From the NCBI GenBank assembly GCA_017518705.1, contig JAFWUC010000067.1:1-8049 (forward strand): 8,049 nt of DNA. The letters are read 5' to 3'. This DNA is from Clostridia bacterium (GTDB lineage: Bacteria; Bacillota_A; Clostridia; Christensenellales; Aristaeellaceae). This document shows, in pieces, positions 5,506 through 8,049 of this stretch. Position 1 is the stretch's first letter, and each line of letters opens with the position of its first letter. The notes below the pieces were generated by a model. It made no database searches. It was not told the origin of the DNA and worked only from the letters and a program-made list of their open reading frames with translations. The translations under genes were made by a program, and so were the position numbers.

Positions 5506-6537
5506 GTGCTTGACGAAAGAAAATTCATGATACTCAGGGCCATAATCGACGATTATATTCTGACCGCCATGCCCGTGGGCTCACGCACCATCTCCCGCAA
5601 GCAGGGAGTGGGCTTTTCTCCCGCCACCATCCGCAACGAGATGAGTGATCTGGAGGAGCTGGGTTACCTCGCGCAGCCCCATACTTCCGCGGGGCGTGTG
5701 CCTTCCGACAAGGCGTACCGCCTGTATGTGGACAGCCTGCTCAAGGGCGGGGAACTGTCCGATGCGGAAAAGCTGCGCATAAACGACTACATCTCCCGCA
5801 GGGCGGGTCAGGTGGAGGACGTGATCCGCGCCGCCGCGGATATCCTGGCGGACGAGACCCAGTACACCAGCGTGATAGTGGCGCCCCGCATACAGACGCT
5901 GCGCATCCGCAGGGTGCAGCTGGTGCCGGTGGACGAAGGGACCGCGCTGATGATAGTTGTAACGGGCGCGGGCATCATAAAGGATGCGCTGATCAGCGTG
6001 CCCAGCGACATGTCCGCCGACAACCTGTACCGCTTGAGCGAGATGCTCACAAACGAGCTAAGCGGTCACAGCTTAAGCGAGGTCAGACAGATATTCGCGG
6101 GCGTGTTCAGGAACCTGTCCATCAACCGCAGGCTGCTGGGCGGCGTCATGAAGGTCATGGAGGAAAAGCTGACCGAGGACGCGCCGGAAGACGTGGTGAT
6201 CGGCGGTACCACCAAGCTGCTGAACTATCCCGAGTATTCGGACATACAGAAGGCGAAGAACTTCTTAAGCGTGTTCGAAAGCAAGGACCGGCTGGCGGGG
6301 CTGCTGAAAAAGAGCGGCGGCATGGAGATCTCCATCCGCATAGGCACGGAAAACGAGCTGGAGCAGCTCAAGGACTGCTCGCTGGTGACCGCCACCTACC
6401 GGGTGGGCCAGCACGGCCGCGGCACGCTGGGCATCATAGGGCCCACGCGCATGGATTATCACCGTGTGGTGACCATCATGCAGTACATGGGCGGCGTGAT
6501 AAGCAATATGCTTTCCGGGGAGAACAATGAAGTATAA
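5506..6537 (+). CDS. hrcA: Heat-inducible transcription repressor HrcA
   Basis: This encodes 343 residues, the usual HrcA length. The start is GTG at 5506, supported by AAAGGAGG (5488-5495) ten bases upstream and by the conserved N-terminus LDERKFMILRAIIDDYI. The N-terminal winged helix covers about residues 1-75; its recognition-helix region reads FSPATIRNEMSDLEELGYL, followed by PHTSAGRVPSDKAYR. The middle and C-terminal parts form the dimerisation and GAF-like regions, with the family-typical LLNYPEYSD near residue 230 and the C-terminal GPTRMDYHRVV segment. HrcA represses its own operon at the CIRCE just upstream; its activity is known to depend on GroEL in related bacteria. The gene overlaps the start of grpE by 11 bases, so the two are probably translationally coupled. 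Confidence 0.97.
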   Translation: MLDERKFMILRAIIDDYILTAMPVGSRTISRKQGVGFSPATIRNEMSDLEELGYLAQPHTSAGRVPSDKAYRLYVDSLLKGGELSDAEKLRINDYISRRAGQVEDVIRAAADILADETQYTSVIVAPRIQTLRIRRVQLVPVDEGTALMIVVTGAGIIKDALISVPSDMSADNLYRLSEMLTNELSGHSLSEVRQIFAGVFRNLSINRRLLGGVMKVMEEKLTEDAPEDVVIGGTTKLLNYPEYSDIQKAKNFLSVFESKDRLAGLLKKSGGMEISIRIGTENELEQLKDCSLVTATYRVGQHGRGTLGIIGPTRMDYHRVVTIMQYMGGVISNMLSGENNEV

Positions 6538-7231
6538 ACGGAAAAAGGTGAAAAAACTGATGGAAGAAAAGCAGCGGGCGGCTGCGGCCAATGACCCGCA
6601 AACGACCGGGGAAACTCAGCAGGCACCCGAAACGCAGAAGATCGAAATACAGGGACCCGAGGAGCGGGAACCTGCCGAAGCCCAGCCGGAAACGGCAAAA
6701 ACGGAAGCAAAGCAGGAAACCGCACAGCAGCCAGAACGCGAAGACAGTGACACCGAAACGCCCACTCAGGAAGAATGGGCGGCAGCGCTCAAAAAGACCG
6801 TGGAGGAGCGGGACAGCTACAAAGACAGTCTGCTGCGCTCCCAGGCGGAATTCCAGAACTACAAAAAGCGCAACGCGTCCGTGAGGGCCGAGGCGTACGA
6901 AGACGGGGTAAGGGAGACGATATTCGCCTGCCTGCCCGCGATAGACAACCTGGAGCTGGCGCTCAAACACGCGGAAAACCAGGGCGAGACCAGGGGCGTG
7001 TACGAAGGTGTGAAGATGACCCTCAAACAGCTCACCGATTCCCTTGGAAAGCTGGGGCTCAGCGAGGTCCCCGCACTGGGCGAGCAGTTCGACCCGGAAC
7101 TGCACAACGCGGTGATGCGTGAAAAAGGCGGCGAAGAGAACGTGATAAGCGAGGTCTTCCAGAAAGGCTACCGGGTCAAGGACAAGATCATCCGCTACGC
7201 GATGGTAAAAGTGTTCAGCGGTGAAGAATAA
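6527..7231 (+). CDS. grpE: Nucleotide exchange factor GrpE
   Basis: This encodes 234 residues and acts in the cytoplasm to release ADP from DnaK. Residues about 1-80 form a hydrophilic tail rich in Gln, Glu, Pro and Thr, probably disordered. A long coiled-coil dimerisation helix follows (about 82-135, including LLRSQAEFQNYKKR). The C-terminal beta domain that contacts DnaK contains FDPELHNAV and GYRVKDKIIRYAMVKV. In the last motif Tyr replaces the Pro usually found after Arg. The start at 6527 has only GGGGAG (6517-6522) four bases away. An ATG at 6560 with AAGGTG (6545-6550) nine bases upstream is a fair alternative and would remove eleven lysine-rich residues. The gene overlaps hrcA and lies 38 bases before dnaK. 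Confidence 0.95.
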   Translation: MKYKRKKVKKLMEEKQRAAAANDPQTTGETQQAPETQKIEIQGPEEREPAEAQPETAKTEAKQETAQQPEREDSDTETPTQEEWAAALKKTVEERDSYKDSLLRSQAEFQNYKKRNASVRAEAYEDGVRETIFACLPAIDNLELALKHAENQGETRGVYEGVKMTLKQLTDSLGKLGLSEVPALGEQFDPELHNAVMREKGGEENVISEVFQKGYRVKDKIIRYAMVKVFSGEE

Positions 7232-7266
7232 ACAGGATAATTCGGACAAATAACAGGAGGAAATAG

Positions 7267-8049
<783 letters not shown>

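Noticed and set aside
6600..6760. Possible repeat array in the Gln/Glu/Pro-rich start of grpE
   Set aside because: The segment is compositionally biased but has no regular repeat unit; variable acidic tails are normal at the N-terminus of GrpE.
6476..7249. A 257-codon open frame on the minus strand across grpE
   Set aside because: It covers grpE and the end of hrcA, which have unmistakable motifs; its Phe/Leu/Arg-rich translation is what the reverse of a Glu/Lys/Gln-rich gene gives.

Overview
The window looks like chromosomal DNA of a GC-rich Gram-positive Firmicute of the clostridial type, probably host-associated. The evidence is the gene order hrcA-grpE-dnaK behind a perfect CIRCE operator, a DnaK whose nucleotide-binding domain lacks the insertion typical of proteobacterial DnaK, strong AGGAGG-type ribosome binding sites, and a sugar ABC importer with no ATPase gene beside it. 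Family and lineage assignments come from reading motifs in the translated sequence, because no database search was possible.

Region 1 (1-2933, plus strand) is the 3' part of a carbohydrate ABC uptake operon: the C-terminal part of a solute-binding protein, an intercistronic stem-loop, then two overlapping inner-membrane permease genes of MalF and MalG type. It ends at a 13-bp perfect hairpin that also terminates the convergent gene. The ATPase is probably a shared MsmK/MalK-like subunit encoded elsewhere. The binding-protein gene uses only ATC for isoleucine, while the permeases use many ATA codons. Together with the hairpin, this fits far higher expression of the binding protein.

Region 2 (2954-4597, minus strand) is a single gene for a 547-residue GH123/DUF4091-type glycoside hydrolase with an HISDEP motif and no signal peptide. 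Its promoter lies back to back with a near-consensus promoter that drives region 3.

Region 3 (4657-5273, plus strand) is a one-gene unit for a TlpA/ResA-like thiol-disulfide oxidoreductase with a WCPPC active site and a lipobox, closed by a textbook intrinsic terminator.

Region 4 (5274-8049, plus strand) is the class I heat-shock operon: promoter, CIRCE with an extra third half-site over the -10 region, hrcA (GTG start), grpE (overlapping hrcA) and the first 260 codons of dnaK, which runs off the window. HrcA should repress its own operon through CIRCE, and GrpE and DnaK form the nucleotide-exchange and Hsp70 parts of the chaperone machine.

I saw no tRNA, rRNA, CRISPR array, insertion sequence or phage gene. 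Most of the window is conventional. The parts most worth a second look are the three-half-site CIRCE arrangement, the enlarged charged loop in the second permease, and the apparently cytoplasmic GH123-like enzyme beside a sugar importer.
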